Positions 37,056 to 46,908 of a stretch of 64,000 nt of DNA are shown here, piece after piece (the first letter of the stretch is position 1; each line of letters starts with the position of its first letter). Below the pieces are notes generated by a model. The model made no database searches. It had not been told where the DNA came from and saw only the letters and a program-made list of their open reading frames with translations. Source of the DNA: Burkholderiales bacterium (GTDB taxonomy: Bacteria; Pseudomonadota; Gammaproteobacteria; Burkholderiales; Nitrosomonadaceae); assembly GCA_024235795.1 (NCBI GenBank), contig JACKLR010000001.1:1364001-1428000 (forward strand), in the 5' to 3' direction. Position numbers and translations under genes: made by a program.

Positions 37056-37371
37056 TTATTCGATTTCCTTGGCAAAAAAGACTGCCGCCTTTTTTATGAT
37101 TTCACGCTCGATACGTAACAGCTCGTTTTCTCGACGCAATCGAATCAATTCAGTTTGATCTGTCAGGCTTAAAACTGTTTACTTCCCCGATGATGACGCT
37201 GCAGGGCTCCGTTCCGCCCTAGACCAACGACCAATCGCACTGAGGGAAATGCCCCAATGTATCCACCACCTGCTATCCCTATTCATTAATTAATCTTACC
37301 GTATCCTGTTTAAATTCTAGTGTGTATTTCGGTCTTGGTTGCTTGGTTTTTGTATTCACCTCTAATGACAT
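37056..37371 (-). pseudogene. IS3-family orfA, broken
   Basis: From the ATG at 37371 the frame reads KQPRPKYTLEFKQDTVRLIN, then a stop. HWGISLSAIGRWSRAERS and LSLTDQTELIRLRRENELLR followed by IIKKAAVFFAKE continue in other frames to TAA 37056-37058. The helix-turn-helix and leucine-zipper parts of the orfA product are both recognisable. Multiple frame breaks make it non-functional. Confidence 0.8.
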
Positions 37372-37491
37372 TATGAATCCACCTCTAGAAGTGTCCTGTT
37401 TAATTAAACCACCCCAGTTTTGATCGGAAAATTAACGGGATAGCAGTATCGTAGCGTTAATGACGAAGGAATTACACTGGAACTCTAGTTA

Positions 37492-39016
37492 GTCGGCCCT
37501 TAAAATATCTCCAAGTGTATGATATTAATAGTGATTATTCGGGTTTTTGCTGTTCAAAACGACCAGAAAATGCTAAAATAGGCGCTTGTTTCTGGTCGAA
37601 ATGGTGATTTATCGATGCTCACACCCAGTAAAACTTTTCATCAACCCAGTTTGTTTGAAACTGACCTGTTATTACAACTTGATCCCGCCGATCCGTTGCT
37701 CAAACTATCAAACGTTATCCCTTGGCACGTGTTTGACGAAGCGTTTAGCATTCACTATACCGAGGGCATAGGTGCGCCGAGCAAGCCGATTCGTTTGATG
37801 GTTGGATTGCTGATCCTCAAGCAACTGGAGAACTTGAGCGATGAGTCGGTGGTATTGCAGTGGAAACGTAATCCGTACTACCAGGCTTTTTGCGGCATGA
37901 AAGAATTCCAGCGGAAACTGCCTTGCCATAGTACGGAGCTGGTGCATTTTCGCAAGCGCATTGGCGCTGAAGGTGTTGAACGGATATTTAGGATGAGTGT
38001 TGGTTTGCATGGCAAAGCGGCGCTGGAAGCTGCGGTTCATATTGACACCACGGTACAGGAAAAGAACATCACCTATCCGACAGACAGCAAGCTTGCGATT
38101 AGAATTATTAATCGTCTGAACAAGATAGCCAAAGTGCATGGTATTTTTCAACGGCGCACGTTTGTTAAGGAAGTCAAATTATTACGGTTGGACATCCGGC
38201 ATTTCCGCCATGTCAAGAAAAGAGCCAAGGCCAAGCGTGCGTTAAAGCGCCTCAGAACCATTGCGGGCATTTTGATACGGGAGCTCAGAAGGAAGCTGCC
38301 GCAGTACTGCTTGTTTGATTGCTACCAACAGGATTTTCTGCTGTATGAGCGCATTCTAAAACAACAGCCCAAAGACACAAACAAAATCTATTCATTGCAT
38401 GAGCCGCAGGTCTACTGTGTCGCCAAGGGAAAAGACCACAAACAATACGAATATGGCAGCAAGGCATCAATCGCCTGTACGGCGCGAAGCAATATCATCG
38501 TCGGTGTTGTCAGCCATGAACAAAACCAGCATGACAGCCATACGTTGCCGGAAATACTCAAGCATGTTGAAACATCGCGTGGCAAAACAGCCAAACAAGC
38601 AGTATGTGACCGCGGCTACCGCGGCAAAAGTGAGGTGAACGGAACGAAAATCATTTTACCGGGAAAAGCGCTCAAGCGAGACACGCATTACCAAAGAAAC
38701 AAGAAGCGAAAACAATGCAGAAGACGTGCTGCGATTGAACCCATCATCGGCCACTTGAAATCGGACTATCGAATGGCCAAAAACTATTTAAAAGGTGCCA
38801 TCGGTGATCAGATCAACCTGCTGATGGCTGCTTGCGCCTGGAATTTGAAACAATGGCTGTTGGCCATTTTTTGGCTGTTTTTCCCAACGGAGAATAAGGC
38901 AAAAATAAGAATTGTTTCCTGAAATTCCCGAGAAAAAGTGTACAGGTGGGAAAAATAATCTCAATCTAAGTTTATCGTACAGACATTTCTCAAAAAAGAC
39001 TTTTTTCAGGGTCGAC
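37492..39016 (+). mobile_element. Intact IS5-type insertion sequence
   Basis: The left end GTCGGCCCTTAAAA and the reverse complement of the right end GTCGACCCTGAAAA pair well, bounding about 1525 bp. TAGTTA occurs just outside both ends (37486-37491 and 39017-39022), so it is probably a target duplication of up to 6 bp. The inverted repeat may extend into it, which would shorten the duplication to 4 or 2 bp. One uninterrupted transposase gene fills it. The clear flanking repeat suggests a recent insertion. Confidence 0.85.
37615..38922 (+). CDS. IS5-type DDE transposase
   Basis: 435 residues. An InsH/DUF772-like N-terminal domain (IGAPSKPIRLMVGLLILKQL) is followed by a DDE domain with AAVHIDTTVQEKN, the second acidic segment AVCDRGYRGKSEVNG and the helix RRRAAIEPIIGHLKSDYRM that supplies E. 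A long charged stretch (RHVKKRAKAKRALKRLR) separates the first and second acidic motifs. No frameshift is seen. Placement in IS5 rather than IS1182 is by overall pattern only. Confidence 0.9.
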   Translation: MLTPSKTFHQPSLFETDLLLQLDPADPLLKLSNVIPWHVFDEAFSIHYTEGIGAPSKPIRLMVGLLILKQLENLSDESVVLQWKRNPYYQAFCGMKEFQRKLPCHSTELVHFRKRIGAEGVERIFRMSVGLHGKAALEAAVHIDTTVQEKNITYPTDSKLAIRIINRLNKIAKVHGIFQRRTFVKEVKLLRLDIRHFRHVKKRAKAKRALKRLRTIAGILIRELRRKLPQYCLFDCYQQDFLLYERILKQQPKDTNKIYSLHEPQVYCVAKGKDHKQYEYGSKASIACTARSNIIVGVVSHEQNQHDSHTLPEILKHVETSRGKTAKQAVCDRGYRGKSEVNGTKIILPGKALKRDTHYQRNKKRKQCRRRAAIEPIIGHLKSDYRMAKNYLKGAIGDQINLLMAACAWNLKQWLLAIFWLFFPTENKAKIRIVS

Positions 39017-39085
39017 TAGTTACTCCCTTTCCCCTTTTAGAACCTTAAAATAACTACACAAAGAAGTCAGGAAAATTACATCAAA

Positions 39086-39880
39086 TTAATTTAGGCTAAC
39101 GGGGATCTCGGTAACTTTATCAGGTTCATGAGACATAATCATAATGGATACTCTACGGTTACGCATTCTCCCCTCAATTGTATCATTGGTATCCATTGGT
39201 CTATTCTCTCCATATCCAAGTGCAGTCATTCTTTGTCCATCAACACCGCTTTCAATGAACAGTCTGATTACACTGCTTGCACGTGCTGTTGACAGCTCCC
39301 AGTTTGAAGGAAAATGAACTGTACTAATCGGCTGGTTATCGGTATGTCCTTCGACTTGAATTTCATGATCGTGATCCTTTAAAACTTGTGCAACAGCCTG
39401 AAGTGTTTCAATAGAATTTTCCGACAACATCGCTTCCCCGGGAGAAAAAAGAACGCTCGCATTAATTTCTATTGTAATTCCCAGGTTACTCTGTGTAACT
39501 CTGACTTTACCATCACTGACTAGTGGTTCCAGCACCTGCAAAATATTTTTTGCCATTGACTGCATTCTTTCTTGTTTTTGGACAAGTCGTATCTTCTTCT
39601 CTTCAACGGTTTTTATCATTCCTCCTTGATTTTGTTCCTTTTTGATAATTGGCGTCAAATTAGTCCGTTGAACTGCATCGGATCCAGCCGCAGTATTTTT
39701 AAAGGCATTTATTAGAGAACCACTTAGTACCCTATATTTACCTTCATTAATGGATGATACCGCGTACATAACGACAAAGAATGCGAATAACAACGTAATA
39801 AAATCTGCATAAGAAACCAACCAACGCTCATGATTATCGTGTACTTCTTCATCTCTAAATGATTTTTTTCTGGCCATCAC
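39086..39880 (-). CDS. motD: Flagellar stator protein MotD (MotB-like)
   Basis: 264 residues. A single helix with the ion-binding aspartate in VSYADFITLLFAF (D26) is followed by a plug/linker and an OmpA-type peptidoglycan-binding domain (QVEGHTDNQPIS, NWELSTARASSV, LGYGENRP). NHERWLVSYADF and SSINEGKYRVLS fit the MotD type used as the second stator in Pseudomonas. It is last in the flagellar run, 37 bases after motC. Confidence 0.92.
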   Translation of the reverse strand: MMARKKSFRDEEVHDNHERWLVSYADFITLLFAFFVVMYAVSSINEGKYRVLSGSLINAFKNTAAGSDAVQRTNLTPIIKKEQNQGGMIKTVEEKKIRLVQKQERMQSMAKNILQVLEPLVSDGKVRVTQSNLGITIEINASVLFSPGEAMLSENSIETLQAVAQVLKDHDHEIQVEGHTDNQPISTVHFPSNWELSTARASSVIRLFIESGVDGQRMTALGYGENRPMDTNDTIEGRMRNRRVSIMIMSHEPDKVTEIPVSLN

Positions 39881-39917
39881 AAGTAATCAATATTTTAAAT
39901 ATCAACCCAAACAAAAA

Positions 39918-40700
39918 TCATTCATCGTCCACACAATAACTCATCAAGCGAATTTCTATCAACCTGGGATTTTCACCATGTGCAATGGCTACTAATCCAT
40001 CAATCAACATTTCACGCATAACGAGCTGTTCATTAATAATACTTTTTAGCTTGTTTGCTATTGGCAGGAAAAACAAGTTTGCCAAACCGACACCATAAAT
40101 AGTAGCAACAAATGCAACTGCAATACCGCTACCCAAAAGACTAGGGTCGGATAAATTTTCCATAACATGAATCAAACCAAGCACTGCACCTAAAATACCT
40201 ATAGTTGGCGCATAGCCTCCTGCCGCTTCCCATATTTTCGCTGATTGTCGCTGATAAGAAACCTCTGCGTCGACTTCAATTTCCAGCACTTCCCTTAACT
40301 TTTCGGGTTTACTGCCATCAGCGAGTAGTTGCAATCCTTTTTTTGTCAGTGAGTCAGTTGCTGATTCAGCATGACTCTCAAGCACCAAGAAACCTTCTTT
40401 TCGTGATAGATACGACCAATTAATCAATTGCTTGATCAAAATCTGGGAATATCTTTTTGGAGGAAAAAAGACCCATTTAGACATCTTTACGCCATTCATT
40501 AAAATCTTGACTGGGCTTTGTAACAACACGGCCCCCACTGTACCGCCCATGACTATAAAGAAGGCAGCAAACTGCATTAGAGCACCAATATGGCCACCTT
40601 CAAGTATCTGCCCCCCCATAATAGCGGTTAACGCGAAGACAATTCCGGCAACACTATTGAAATCAATCTTTGCTTTATTATTCATTTCGTTGTCAGTCAT
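39918..40700 (-). CDS. motC: Flagellar stator protein MotC (MotA-like)
   Basis: 260 residues from ATG 40700. A longer frame reaching 40778 overlaps fliA and lacks family similarity. Four transmembrane segments are present (IVFALTAIMGGQILEGGHIG and others), with IGILGAVLGLIHVMENLSDP and the conserved loop VAIAHGENPRLIEIRLMSY. MotC pairs with MotD to form an ion-driven stator. It follows fliA by 20 bases, without the che genes found there in Pseudomonas. Confidence 0.92.
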   Translation of the reverse strand: MTDNEMNNKAKIDFNSVAGIVFALTAIMGGQILEGGHIGALMQFAAFFIVMGGTVGAVLLQSPVKILMNGVKMSKWVFFPPKRYSQILIKQLINWSYLSRKEGFLVLESHAESATDSLTKKGLQLLADGSKPEKLREVLEIEVDAEVSYQRQSAKIWEAAGGYAPTIGILGAVLGLIHVMENLSDPSLLGSGIAVAFVATIYGVGLANLFFLPIANKLKSIINEQLVMREMLIDGLVAIAHGENPRLIEIRLMSYCVDDE

Positions 40701-40720
40701 TAACGAACGTTTTTCAAACT

Positions 40721-41437
40721 TCAAAGATTTCTTAAACGACTGCGCAAGCGAGCAATCGCCTGAGTATGTAACTGACAAACACGTGATTCACTCACACCGA
40801 GAACTTCACCGATTTCCCGCAGATTCATTTCCTGTTCATAGTGCATACCCATAACCATCTTTTCACGTTCGGGCAAATTGTCTATTGCTTCTACCAATAA
40901 TGTTCTAAGGCTCTCATCAACCAATGCGTTCAGTGGATTACCTTCTTCGTCAATGAATAACCGATCCAGAAAGGGTTCTTCATCTTCCTGCTGGAAGTCC
41001 TCATAGTAAATTAATTGCGCACCACGCGCACTTTGGAGTGTTGATCGATACTCACTCAGTGACATTTTCAATTCTTCGGCAAGTTCTTGTTCACCTGGCA
41101 CACAACCATTCCGCTGCTCAAGTGTATTGACTGCAGCTTCAATCTGTCGCATTTTTTTTCGTATACTTCGAGGCAGCCAGTCCGCATCGCGCAATTCGTC
41201 CAGAATAGAACCGCGGATTCGCTGCGCTGCGTAACTCTCGAACTGCCGGCCGTAAGAACCTTCATATCTATTTATCGCATCCAACAAACCAATCATTCCC
41301 GCTTGAATAAGATCGTCCACCTGGACGCTGGCAGGAAGCTTTGACATCATGTGATAAGCAATACGCTTGACCAGCGGCGCAAATTCATCAACAAAGTCTT
41401 CTTTACTTTTAACTCCAGTCGCTGTATACATAATCAT
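40721..41437 (-). CDS. fliA: Flagellar sigma factor sigma-28
   Basis: 238 residues. Region 2 (VKRIAYHMMSKLPASVQVDD and IQAGMIGLLDAINRYEGSYG), region 3 (LPRSIRKKMRQIEAAV) and region 4 (YEQEMNLREIGEVLGVSESR) are all in place. It directs late flagellar and chemotaxis transcription. The ATG overlaps the flhG stop (TAATG); a second ATG two codons later is equally possible. Confidence 0.95.
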   Translation of the reverse strand: MIMYTATGVKSKEDFVDEFAPLVKRIAYHMMSKLPASVQVDDLIQAGMIGLLDAINRYEGSYGRQFESYAAQRIRGSILDELRDADWLPRSIRKKMRQIEAAVNTLEQRNGCVPGEQELAEELKMSLSEYRSTLQSARGAQLIYYEDFQQEDEEPFLDRLFIDEEGNPLNALVDESLRTLLVEAIDNLPEREKMVMGMHYEQEMNLREIGEVLGVSESRVCQLHTQAIARLRSRLRNL

Positions 41438-42330
41438 TAAACCGTTAAATTAGTCATGCTCAGATGACTTGTGTGAATAAGTCGCTGCATAAAACCTTCA
41501 ATCTCTCCGTCAAAATGATCCATACAATTGGAATAAATTACATTATCAGCAAGTTGCCTGAAATTATTGGCCACCTCAGATGTCGGAAATACATTAACCA
41601 CGGGCTGACAAAGTCGGTTCGCTTGATACATTTTTTCGCTCGTAACAGTAAATCCGGCAAATTCAAGCGAAACCGAAAGATATTGGCGCACAATATGCGA
41701 AAAGCTATCAAAAACAGTCTGTGAAGATTGTTTCGTATCAGTCTTATTAACAAAAATTAGAAAATGTTTTTTGCCATACTCCAGGCTCATCATCTTGATC
41801 AGCGCATAAGAACCTGTTAAAGAAGTTACTGAACCGGATAACACAACCATTACTTGCTCGGATGCAAGACTAAGCGGCAGAACATGCGTCTCGCCGCCAA
41901 TGGCAGTATCAATCAAGATAACATCAATTAAATCAGAAAGCTGTCTAAAACTTTTAACCAGTTTTTGTTGACTTGCCAGATCTAATTTGGGTAGCGCATG
42001 GATACCCCTTAATGCGGATAAAACAAAAACATTTTCTGGTCCACTTAAAATAACCTGATCCAGTCTCCTATCCTGATTAATGGCATGTATCAGATCAAAA
42101 CGTGCTTTTAACCCAAGCTTGGCGCAAATATTATTAGGACATGCATTCTCATCAATTAGTAAAACGCGTTTACCTTTTTCCGCTAACGCCGAAGCCAGAT
42201 TAATTGCAACCGCTGTTTTACCAACACCATTAACACCACCCGCAATTGTAATAACGCGGGCCGAAGTATTAGTCCTTAATGACATCAGATCGCGCAAACC
42301 AGCCGCCTGATCCTGTAAAAATCTAGTCAT
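41437..42330 (-). CDS. flhG: MinD-like ATPase FlhG (FleN)
   Basis: 297 residues from ATG 42330, giving MTRFLQDQAAGLRDLM, the usual FlhG start. It overlaps the flhF stop by 8 bases (ATGACTAG). A longer frame to 42366 would overlap more. The deviant Walker A IAGGVNGVGKTAVAINLA and VLLIDENA are seen. FlhG limits flagellar number and restrains FlhF. Confidence 0.93.
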   Translation of the reverse strand: MTRFLQDQAAGLRDLMSLRTNTSARVITIAGGVNGVGKTAVAINLASALAEKGKRVLLIDENACPNNICAKLGLKARFDLIHAINQDRRLDQVILSGPENVFVLSALRGIHALPKLDLASQQKLVKSFRQLSDLIDVILIDTAIGGETHVLPLSLASEQVMVVLSGSVTSLTGSYALIKMMSLEYGKKHFLIFVNKTDTKQSSQTVFDSFSHIVRQYLSVSLEFAGFTVTSEKMYQANRLCQPVVNVFPTSEVANNFRQLADNVIYSNCMDHFDGEIEGFMQRLIHTSHLSMTNLTV

Positions 42331-43615
42331 GACCGGCTCCGGCATATATTTTTGAATCCGGCTCATCCAAGTTATTATTTCTTGCCATGATCAGGGCAAA
42401 CTCAGCATCCTGCAACGTAAATGCAGTATCACCAGATTTTGCGTTGAATATTCTATGAAGCAAATACCGTGGATTTGCAGAATGAATATCCTCCGGTACT
42501 TTCTGACCATTAGTCACATAGTGCAGCACCAATTTACGTCGTATTACTGCATCCAGTGCAACACCCAAACCTGCAGCTTCATCCAACTTGGTAATGATGC
42601 ATCCATGTATGCCATACTTTCTATAGGCAGTAATAATTTCATCCAGGGTTCTGTCACTCGAAGCCGCACTCATCACCAGCATTTTTTTTACGTCTGTATC
42701 AGCTTTGCTCAGCATCGCAATTTGTTCACCAACCATCTGGTCGCGATGACTCATACCCACTGTATCAATGAGAACCATATGCTTGTTTTTGAGCGCTGAT
42801 AATGTAAGCCGCAAATCATCTGCATCTTGGATATTTCTGACTGACAAGCCTAATAATCGACCATAGATCCGTAACTGTTCATGCCCGCCAATCCGGTAAC
42901 TATCCGTCGTCAGCAACGCCACTTTTTCTGCACCATGCCGGATAACACTTCTTGCCGCCAGCTTGGCTATTGTCGTTGTCTTACCAACCCCGGTTGCACC
43001 TACCAGCGCATACACCCCTCCCTTTTTAATCATTTCATCATCGGAGGCAGTATGTAAATTAAACTCTAGCGCAGAAATTGCCTGTTTCATGCTTTGCGCA
43101 TAATTCGAACCATCCGGCAGCTTATCGACCAAACGACGGGACAATAATGGACTAAACCCAGCATTCAATAACGCACGAAGTATCTTCATTTTCTCAGGGC
43201 TACGTTGCGTAGTATTTCCCCATGCAACGGTTGCCAATTGCTCCTCCATCGTACTTTTCATTGCATGAATTTCTTTCATTAGACTGCGCACAAATTCTTC
43301 GGAAACAACATTCTCCGGAACACGCTCAGTCATTTTCTGATCAATGTTGGGCGTTGTAGGCTGTGCAGTATAAACATGGTCACTATCGACTAATTCACTC
43401 TGTATATGCGTTGATTTGCCTTTATTCGGTTCTCTCAAATGCTCTACTGGATGTGTATCGACCAGATTCGACATATCCGTATCAGCCAATGCCAGAATTT
43501 CCACGCCAGCCGAAGTCTGCCTGTTCGATAAAATAATAGCCTCAGCGCCAAGATCTTCTTTGACCTTGCGCAGCGCTTCTCGCGCTGTTGCAGCTACATA
43601 GCGTTTAACTTTCAT
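42323..43615 (-). CDS. flhF: SRP-type GTPase FlhF
   Basis: 430 residues. The N-terminal B domain begins MKVKRYVAATAREALRKVKE. The NG domain contains the P-loop VGATGVGKTTTIAKL near 206, LLTTDSYRIGGHEQL and IDTVGMSHRD. FlhF places the flagellum at the pole. It overlaps flhA upstream by 4 bases and flhG downstream by 8. Confidence 0.95.
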   Translation of the reverse strand: MKVKRYVAATAREALRKVKEDLGAEAIILSNRQTSAGVEILALADTDMSNLVDTHPVEHLREPNKGKSTHIQSELVDSDHVYTAQPTTPNIDQKMTERVPENVVSEEFVRSLMKEIHAMKSTMEEQLATVAWGNTTQRSPEKMKILRALLNAGFSPLLSRRLVDKLPDGSNYAQSMKQAISALEFNLHTASDDEMIKKGGVYALVGATGVGKTTTIAKLAARSVIRHGAEKVALLTTDSYRIGGHEQLRIYGRLLGLSVRNIQDADDLRLTLSALKNKHMVLIDTVGMSHRDQMVGEQIAMLSKADTDVKKMLVMSAASSDRTLDEIITAYRKYGIHGCIITKLDEAAGLGVALDAVIRRKLVLHYVTNGQKVPEDIHSANPRYLLHRIFNAKSGDTAFTLQDAEFALIMARNNNLDEPDSKIYAGAGHD

Positions 43616-45696
43616 GACTTACCTCCAATAATGGAAGTGATTCTGATTTTTCTAGTCTCAGGTATTTCGGAATGCGCTAGTACTCTAAGTTCTGGAACTG
43701 CCCGGCGCAGAAACTGTGATAAAAGGCTGCGAATTGCTCCCGGGACCAGCAGTACGGCAGGCAATCCTAATTTTTCTTGATGATTGGCCGCAGCACCTGC
43801 TTCTTTCAGCAGCATGTCAGCCAACCCTGGCTCTATACCGCCACCTTCTTTACCACCTGTCTGAACCACCTGCATCAGAATATTTTCCATTTCATGATGC
43901 AGCCCCATAACTTGGAGTTCTGCACCTACAGGAAAATACTGTTCAACTATTGCGCGCCCTAAGGCTGTGCGCACCAATGCCGTCAATTGCACAATATCTT
44001 GTGACGTTGCAGCGTGTTCAGTCAGCACATCGATAATAGTACGCATATCTCGTATATGTACATTCTCAACCAACAGGTTTTGCAGTATTTTTTGGACAGC
44101 TGAAAGTGGTAACAACTTGGGAACCAGATCTTCGATCAATTTTGGTGTTTTAGCACTTAAATGATCTAATAACTGTTGAAGTTCTTGCCTACCCAACAAT
44201 TCGGACGCATGTGAACGAATCAGATGATTAATATGCGTTGTAACAACAGTGCTCGCATCAACAACAGTGTAACCATTTGCCTGTGCCTGTTCTCTCAATG
44301 ACGCTTCTATCCAGACCGCCGGCAAACCAAATGCCGGATCCGTTGTTACCGTGCCTGGCAATGTCATGGTCACTCTACCGGGATTGATCGCCAGATACAT
44401 ACCATTGTAGGACTCACCTTGTCCAATCACAGACCCTTTCAGTGTAATTTGATACGCGTTAGGGCGAAGTTCAAGATTATCCCGGATATGTACAACCGGT
44501 GGAAGAAAACCTATTTCCTGCGCAAATTTTCGGCGAATACCATTTATTCGTTTTAGCAAATCACCTTGTTGCGCTTTGTCAACAAGGGGGATAAGTCGAT
44601 AACCTACCTCCAAACCGAGCATATCAATGGGTGCCACATCGTTCCAGCTTGCTTCTTGTTGTTCAGTAACTGGCGCAACTTCAGTAACAGACTGTTCAGC
44701 TTCTTTGGCGGCGGCATTCTTTATCATAAAATACGCGCCCAGGCCCAGAACGCTGGCCAGTAATAGAAATACAAAATGCGGCATCCCGGGTACCAATCCC
44801 ATGACACCCAGAATACCCGCTGTTATGATTAATACCTGGGGTTGATTGAAGAGTTGACCCAGGACCTGTTCACTGAGATCCTCCTCGGTCGTCACCCGGC
44901 TGACCACTAAGCCGGCAGCCGTTGAAATAACCAACGCTGGGATTTGCGCAACAAGTCCATCACCAATCGTTAACAGCGTATAATTTCGTGCAGCCGTATC
45001 CAGGTCAAGATCATGCTGCAACATTCCAACCACCAATCCGCCAACAATGGTAATCAACATCACCATAACACCTGCAATAGCATCACCGCGAACAAACTTG
45101 CTGGCACCATCCATCGATCCAAAGAAATCCGCTTCTTTGGAAATAGTGGCACGCCGATTGCGCGCTTCTTCCTCTCCAATTAGCCCGGCGTTTAAATCTG
45201 CATCTATTGCCATCTGTTTACCTGGCATGGCATCTAGGGTAAAACGCGCACTCACTTCTGCAATCCGACCCGCACCTTTGGTAATTACAACAAAATTGAT
45301 CACCACAAGGATAACGAAAACAACCAGACCTACAGCATAGTTACCGCCAACAAGAAAATGCCCGAAAGCTTCAATGACTTTTCCAGCCGCATCAGGGCCG
45401 GTATGCCCATCTAACAAAACAACCCGCGTAGATGCAACATTTAAAGATAACCGTAACAATGTCGTTATCAATAAAACTGTTGGAAATACGGCAAATTCAA
45501 GCGGATTCTTGGTATAGAGACTTACCATTAAGACAATAACAGCCAGCGCAATATTGAATGTAAATAAAACATCCAGCACAAACGGCGGCAAAGGAAGCAC
45601 CATCATGCCAAGGATCATGATGATCAATATTGGGCCTGCCAACGCTTTAAGGTTATTTCCAGCCATCAAACCGGAAAAAGTCATCGTATTATTCAT
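43612..45696 (-). CDS. flhA: Flagellar export gate protein FlhA
   Basis: 694 residues. Eight transmembrane helices are present (MILGMMVLPLPPFVLDVLFT, DGHTGPDAAGKVIEAF), with the FHIPEP-like segment LDAMPGKQMAIDADLNAGLI and a large cytoplasmic export-chaperone platform. The C-terminus ends ITSIIGGKS. It is part of the membrane gate for flagellar protein export. It lies between flhB and flhF. Confidence 0.97.
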   Translation of the reverse strand: MNNTMTFSGLMAGNNLKALAGPILIIMILGMMVLPLPPFVLDVLFTFNIALAVIVLMVSLYTKNPLEFAVFPTVLLITTLLRLSLNVASTRVVLLDGHTGPDAAGKVIEAFGHFLVGGNYAVGLVVFVILVVINFVVITKGAGRIAEVSARFTLDAMPGKQMAIDADLNAGLIGEEEARNRRATISKEADFFGSMDGASKFVRGDAIAGVMVMLITIVGGLVVGMLQHDLDLDTAARNYTLLTIGDGLVAQIPALVISTAAGLVVSRVTTEEDLSEQVLGQLFNQPQVLIITAGILGVMGLVPGMPHFVFLLLASVLGLGAYFMIKNAAAKEAEQSVTEVAPVTEQQEASWNDVAPIDMLGLEVGYRLIPLVDKAQQGDLLKRINGIRRKFAQEIGFLPPVVHIRDNLELRPNAYQITLKGSVIGQGESYNGMYLAINPGRVTMTLPGTVTTDPAFGLPAVWIEASLREQAQANGYTVVDASTVVTTHINHLIRSHASELLGRQELQQLLDHLSAKTPKLIEDLVPKLLPLSAVQKILQNLLVENVHIRDMRTIIDVLTEHAATSQDIVQLTALVRTALGRAIVEQYFPVGAELQVMGLHHEMENILMQVVQTGGKEGGGIEPGLADMLLKEAGAAANHQEKLGLPAVLLVPGAIRSLLSQFLRRAVPELRVLAHSEIPETRKIRITSIIGGKS

Positions 45697-45759
45697 AGTA
45701 ATTAAATTACATCAAAAATCGATAGCAGCATCGCTCAATAAAAACGACGAATTCCTTGC

Positions 45760-46908
45760 TTATTCCTCATTACCAGGTGAGGAAATCTGCATCTCATCCG
45801 GTATGGTTATTTCTCCCAGAGGTTCGGGCATATCGCCGCCATAGTCCTGATACCGTTTAAGTTGAAAGACATACGCCAAGACTTCTGCCACAGCCGTATA
45901 CAGTTTTTCTGGTATCTCAGAATCCAAATCGGCATGGTGATAAAGTGCACGAGCTAAGGGTGGTGCTTCAAGTATAGGCACATGATTTTCCTCGCCTAGT
46001 TCTCTGATGCGTGCAGCTAATAAATGAACACCTTTGGCAACCACCTTGGGCGCACGCATCGAATCGCTTTTGTAACGTAACGCAATCGAATAATGCGTTG
46101 GATTCGTCACAATTACATCTGCATTAGGCACTTCGGACATCATTCTCCGACGTGCAGCTTCACGTTGCAGACTGCGAATACGACCCTTAACTAGCGGGTC
46201 CCCTTCGCTTTCCTTGACTTCTCGGCGAATTTCTTCTTTGGTCATTCGTAGTTTTTTTGCATGACTCCAAAGCTGAAAAGGCACATCAATAGCTACAATC
46301 AAAATCATTGCCCCAGTAATCAACAAAAAACTCATCACCAGCAACTCGCCAGTTCGTGTAATACCAGAATCAATCGGAATAGCAATCAATGCTAACACCG
46401 CATCCTTATTACCCCAGATAACAAGTGCTGCAACACTGCCGACAACCAATGTTTTAGCTACTGCCTTCAGTAGCTCCGTTAAACCATGTACAGAGAAAAT
46501 CCGGCCAAAACCAGAAACCGGATTTAATCTCTTAAAATCAGGAATCAACGCCTTAGTACTAAATAACCAGCCACTGAGCAACAGCGGCGCAAAAAAAGCC
46601 ACTATGATCAACAAGATTAACAACGGCCCTAAAGACCACAGACTTTCAACAGCCAATTGAAACAAACGGTTGATCATCAGATCACTATGAAACGCCAATT
46701 CACGCTCCACCTGCATACCTTCACGCATGATTTTCAACAGCTTTTCAATCAGGCCGTTGCCCAAAAATACCATACCTGCTGCTGCCGCTAACAATAAGGT
46801 AAATGTAGTCAATTCCTGAGAACGAGCGACTTGGCCATCTTCTCGCGCTTTTTGTATACGCTGGGGCGTTGCCTCTTCCGTACGTTCCAAATCGCTGTCT
46901 TCAGCCAT
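45760..46908 (-). CDS. flhB: Flagellar export switch protein FlhB
   Basis: 382 residues. AEDSDLERTEEATPQRIQKA at the start is the FlhB signature. Four transmembrane helices follow, and the self-cleaving NPTH is at residues 269-272 (VTNPTHYSIALRYK). Cleavage at N/P switches export from rod-hook to filament proteins. A strong ribosome site (GGAGGTGTA) precedes the ATG. It is the first gene of the run. Confidence 0.97.
   Translation of the reverse strand: MAEDSDLERTEEATPQRIQKAREDGQVARSQELTTFTLLLAAAAGMVFLGNGLIEKLLKIMREGMQVERELAFHSDLMINRLFQLAVESLWSLGPLLILLIIVAFFAPLLLSGWLFSTKALIPDFKRLNPVSGFGRIFSVHGLTELLKAVAKTLVVGSVAALVIWGNKDAVLALIAIPIDSGITRTGELLVMSFLLITGAMILIVAIDVPFQLWSHAKKLRMTKEEIRREVKESEGDPLVKGRIRSLQREAARRRMMSEVPNADVIVTNPTHYSIALRYKSDSMRAPKVVAKGVHLLAARIRELGEENHVPILEAPPLARALYHHADLDSEIPEKLYTAVAEVLAYVFQLKRYQDYGGDMPEPLGEITIPDEMQISSPGNEE

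Larger units (their letters stand above)
36170..37412 (-). mobile_element. Degraded IS3-family insertion sequence
   Basis: The ends can be paired: TGGTCAACTAAAC at the left edge and the reverse complement TGGTTTAATTAAACAGGACA at the right edge, a TG...CA element of about 1243 bp. Inside, on the minus strand, are broken orfA and orfB. No target duplication is evident (GTAA on one side, CCCC on the other). An intact IS5-type element begins 80 bases to the right. Confidence 0.8.
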
